A stretch of 31,623 nt of DNA from IMG/VR virus record IMGVR_UViG_3300042392_000195, positions 1-31,623 of that record. One strand, given 5' to 3'. This stretch comes from a virus. The translations under genes and the position numbers were made by a program. How positions within the stretch are numbered: position 1 is the first letter of the stretch; the number at the start of each line of letters is the position of its first letter. The notes under the pieces were generated by a model that saw only the letters and a list, made by a program, of their open reading frames with translations, did no database searches and was not told where the DNA came from. Below, piece by piece: positions 30,031 to 31,623 of this stretch.

Positions 30031-30996
30031 TTAGATTCCTGCTACGAACTTCACACATTCATTAGTGAAAGCCACATTGACACCAATCTTAAATTCTACG
30101 CGATAACGTACATCATTGTTGTCTTCTGAATACCACATTTTGTATGAACCTTCTTCGTCAACCAAATCAACTGCTAAAGCCATATTTGAAAGACTGATTG
30201 CATAAGCATCACCAGTTCCGTTCAAACCATTTACACTTACTACTTCAACGTTAGTTGCAGGTAGGATAAATGAAGATGCTTGAGAATCTTGTGGATTGTA
30301 AGAGAACATATTTTTTTCTCTGTAAGCAAGGATTAATAAACGATACCAATCATTACCAACGAAGATTTTAACATCTCCTTTGCTTAATACAGCAACAGGA
30401 ATAGCTTTGTAGATAGCTTCAGTACAAGCGATAACGTTTGAAGCGTTAACAGTTGCAATAGCTGAACCACTGATTCCTGTGTAACCTGATACGTTTGCAT
30501 CTACTGGAGAACCTGCAGCGATTAATTTTTGTAAACCGTCAAATTTGTTTGTGTTTGCAGTTGCACCTGTTGCATCTCCTTGCCAAATTGCAGTCTCTAA
30601 TTGAGAAGCAATTCTTGCGTTTTTCTTATCTAAGAATGCTTTTTGGAAATCAGCATTACCAAAATCTTCATAAGTTGAACCTGCTTTCAACGCTTCTTGT
30701 GTGAAGTACGCTTCCATATCTTTTGGACAGATTTTCTCTTCTACTTTAATCTTACCTACTGTGATAGTACGTTGAGAGAAAGTAGTTGTACCACTTGCAT
30801 CGAAAGAACAAGATTGTGCAGCAAATACTGCATCTGTTTCCATCAAAGGAATAGCTACTGAACTTTTTACGTTCGGAATAACGATACCGCTTGAAAGGAT
30901 TAATTGTTGTGTCTTTGCGTCAAATACTGCACTTGTCAAAAGTGGTTTAACAAGTTGTTTAGTGTATGCGGATAATCCGCTAAAAGCTAATGCCAT
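30031..30996 (-). CDS. Major capsid protein (HK97-type)
   Basis: The 321-residue product has the composition of a major capsid protein: Ala/Gly/Ser-rich, few Cys, an N-terminal helical section (LSAYTKQLVKPLL), a SVAIPLME strand, then a long spine-helix-like AFLDKKNARIASQLETAI region near residue 130. The C-terminal half has KIFVGNDWYRLLILAYREK. Position directly after the scaffold-like gene (14-nt gap) and before the stable hairpin supports it. HK97-type fold is inferred from size and layout; no protease gene is visible. Confidence 0.82.
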   Translation of the reverse strand: MALAFSGLSAYTKQLVKPLLTSAVFDAKTQQLILSSGIVIPNVKSSVAIPLMETDAVFAAQSCSFDASGTTTFSQRTITVGKIKVEEKICPKDMEAYFTQEALKAGSTYEDFGNADFQKAFLDKKNARIASQLETAIWQGDATGATANTNKFDGLQKLIAAGSPVDANVSGYTGISGSAIATVNASNVIACTEAIYKAIPVAVLSKGDVKIFVGNDWYRLLILAYREKNMFSYNPQDSQASSFILPATNVEVVSVNGLNGTGDAYAISLSNMALAVDLVDEEGSYKMWYSEDNNDVRYRVEFKIGVNVAFTNECVKFVAGI

Positions 30997-31010
30997 TTTT
31001 TTATAATTGT

Positions 31011-31568
31011 TTAGTTAAATAAAATATTTAGTGTTTTCTTTTCTTCTACTTCTTTAAAAGCATTTGAAGTTCTTACTGAATTGTCAGGTGCTTGTACCGG
31101 CGCTTCTACTAATAAAGTAGATAGTTTCAATAATTCATCAATTACTTTGTTTGCCTTTTTCATTTTTGCTTCATACTCTGAAAATCTTTCTTCGTAAGCT
31201 GCAAATTTAGTTTCGTAACTAGCAAATTTCTCATTTGTTAATGATTCAAAAGCTGCAAATTTAGTTCCCATATCTTCTTCGATAGGTTCTTCAACTGGTT
31301 CAGCTTCAGGGCTAACAACTTCAATAGCAGTGATAACACCATTATCTCCGATAGTCATTTTTGTACCGTCTACCAATTCAGCTTCTCCTGGCAATGCAGC
31401 ATTTCCGTCAATCATAACAATACCGCCAACCTCTAGTTTATCAATCATAACTTTACCGCCATCTTTTAATTCGTATTCGGTAACTTCCATCATTGGTTCA
31501 ACTTCTGGTGCAGCAGCTAATTCGTTAAAATATTGCTTTACTTTTTGTAAAATTTCTTTTGCTTCCAT
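31011..31568 (-). CDS. Scaffold-like capsid assembly protein (185 aa)
   Basis: The N-terminal half is acidic with a repeated beta pattern (LKDGGKVMIDKLEVGGIVMID, then LVDGTKMTIGDNGVITAIE). An acidic Glu/Pro linker follows, and a coiled coil with clear heptads lies at residues about 105-145 (KFAAFES / SYETKFA / AYEERFS). This acidic plus coiled-coil layout, right before the capsid gene, is that of phage scaffolding proteins, which guide shell assembly. No protease motif. It starts at ATG 31568, 19 nt after a stop that may end the tail gene crossing the window junction. Confidence 0.68.
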   Translation of the reverse strand: MEAKEILQKVKQYFNELAAAPEVEPMMEVTEYELKDGGKVMIDKLEVGGIVMIDGNAALPGEAELVDGTKMTIGDNGVITAIEVVSPEAEPVEEPIEEDMGTKFAAFESLTNEKFASYETKFAAYEERFSEYEAKMKKANKVIDELLKLSTLLVEAPVQAPDNSVRTSNAFKEVEEKKTLNILFN

Positions 31569-31587
31569 ATTACTATTATATTGATTT

Positions 31588-31623
31588 TTAAAAACTGTTT
31601 AAAATTTCTCTTAATTCTGCTAA
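31588..31623 (-). CDS. C-terminal codons of a gene entering from the window end
   Basis: Read on the minus strand from base 31623, twelve codons give LAELREILNSF and a TAA stop at 31590-31588. The next gene starts 19 nt further on, at 31568. The reading frame is exactly the one expected if the tail gene at 1-2067 crosses a circular junction, so this is most simply the end of that protein. If the window is instead a fragment of a longer linear genome, it is the end of some other upstream head gene. The stretch is short, so the coding call rests on context and on the frame match. Confidence 0.5.
   Translation of the reverse strand, partial: LAELREILNSF

Noticed and set aside
1-31623. Temperate lifestyle
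   Set aside because: No integrase, recombinase, repressor or attachment-site pattern is visible; absence is judged by eye only.
1-31623. tRNA or rRNA genes
   Set aside because: No cloverleaf-like sequence or rRNA segment was recognised; a tRNA covariance scan would settle it.

Overview
The window reads as a double-stranded DNA phage of a Bacteroidota host, most likely a flavobacterium or relative. The evidence is the strongly AT-rich sequence and the dense coding, with every credible gene on the minus strand. Shine-Dalgarno signals are weak. A Bacteroidota-type promoter is present (TTTG, 20 nt, TATCTTTG). Exported proteins carry signal peptides ending in ...AQ or ...SQ, as Bacteroidota proteins do. 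No integrase, excisionase, repressor, tRNA or CRISPR array is visible, so there is no sign of lysogeny.

The window may be a complete circular map cut inside one gene. The tail gene that runs off position 1 ends there on an exact codon boundary. If base 1 is joined to base 31623, it continues in frame for 11 codons and stops at 31588, just before the next gene. Transcription runs from high to low coordinates. On the joined circle, the late module is one run: terminase small and large subunits (6112-4578), four tail/neck proteins (4546 to 1, then 31623-31588), scaffold-like protein (31568), major capsid protein (30996), two small structural proteins, portal (29046), adaptor, tail completion, a 1413-residue fibre-like protein with an S74 chaperone, two small exported proteins, and the lysis set (two small membrane proteins, a unimolecular-spanin-like lipoprotein, a GH24 endolysin). 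A metallophosphoesterase and a small metallopeptidase follow, then a strong terminator (18542-18508). No tape-measure-like protein is seen.

A good promoter (18424-18393) then starts the early region: small ORFs, ERF annealing protein, YqaJ exonuclease, several helix-turn-helix proteins, a DUF4373 replication protein, DnaB helicase and a PAPS-reductase-family PP-loop enzyme. A 483-bp non-coding AT-rich gap (12996-12514) with short repeats and a dyad is the best origin or control-region candidate. After it come small genes, a VRR-NUC nuclease and an HNH nuclease.

The most interesting cluster lies at 10675-8078. A ParB-like protein, a GT-A glycosyltransferase resembling the TET-associated family and a TET/JBP-like 2-oxoglutarate dioxygenase are joined by ATGA overlaps, then a sigma-like protein. 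A small membrane protein, a GT-B glycosyltransferase and a SAM methyltransferase follow before the terminase. Together they suggest a base-hypermodification pathway (oxidise, then glycosylate) protecting the phage genome. No cytosine-C5 methyltransferase is seen, so the target base is open.
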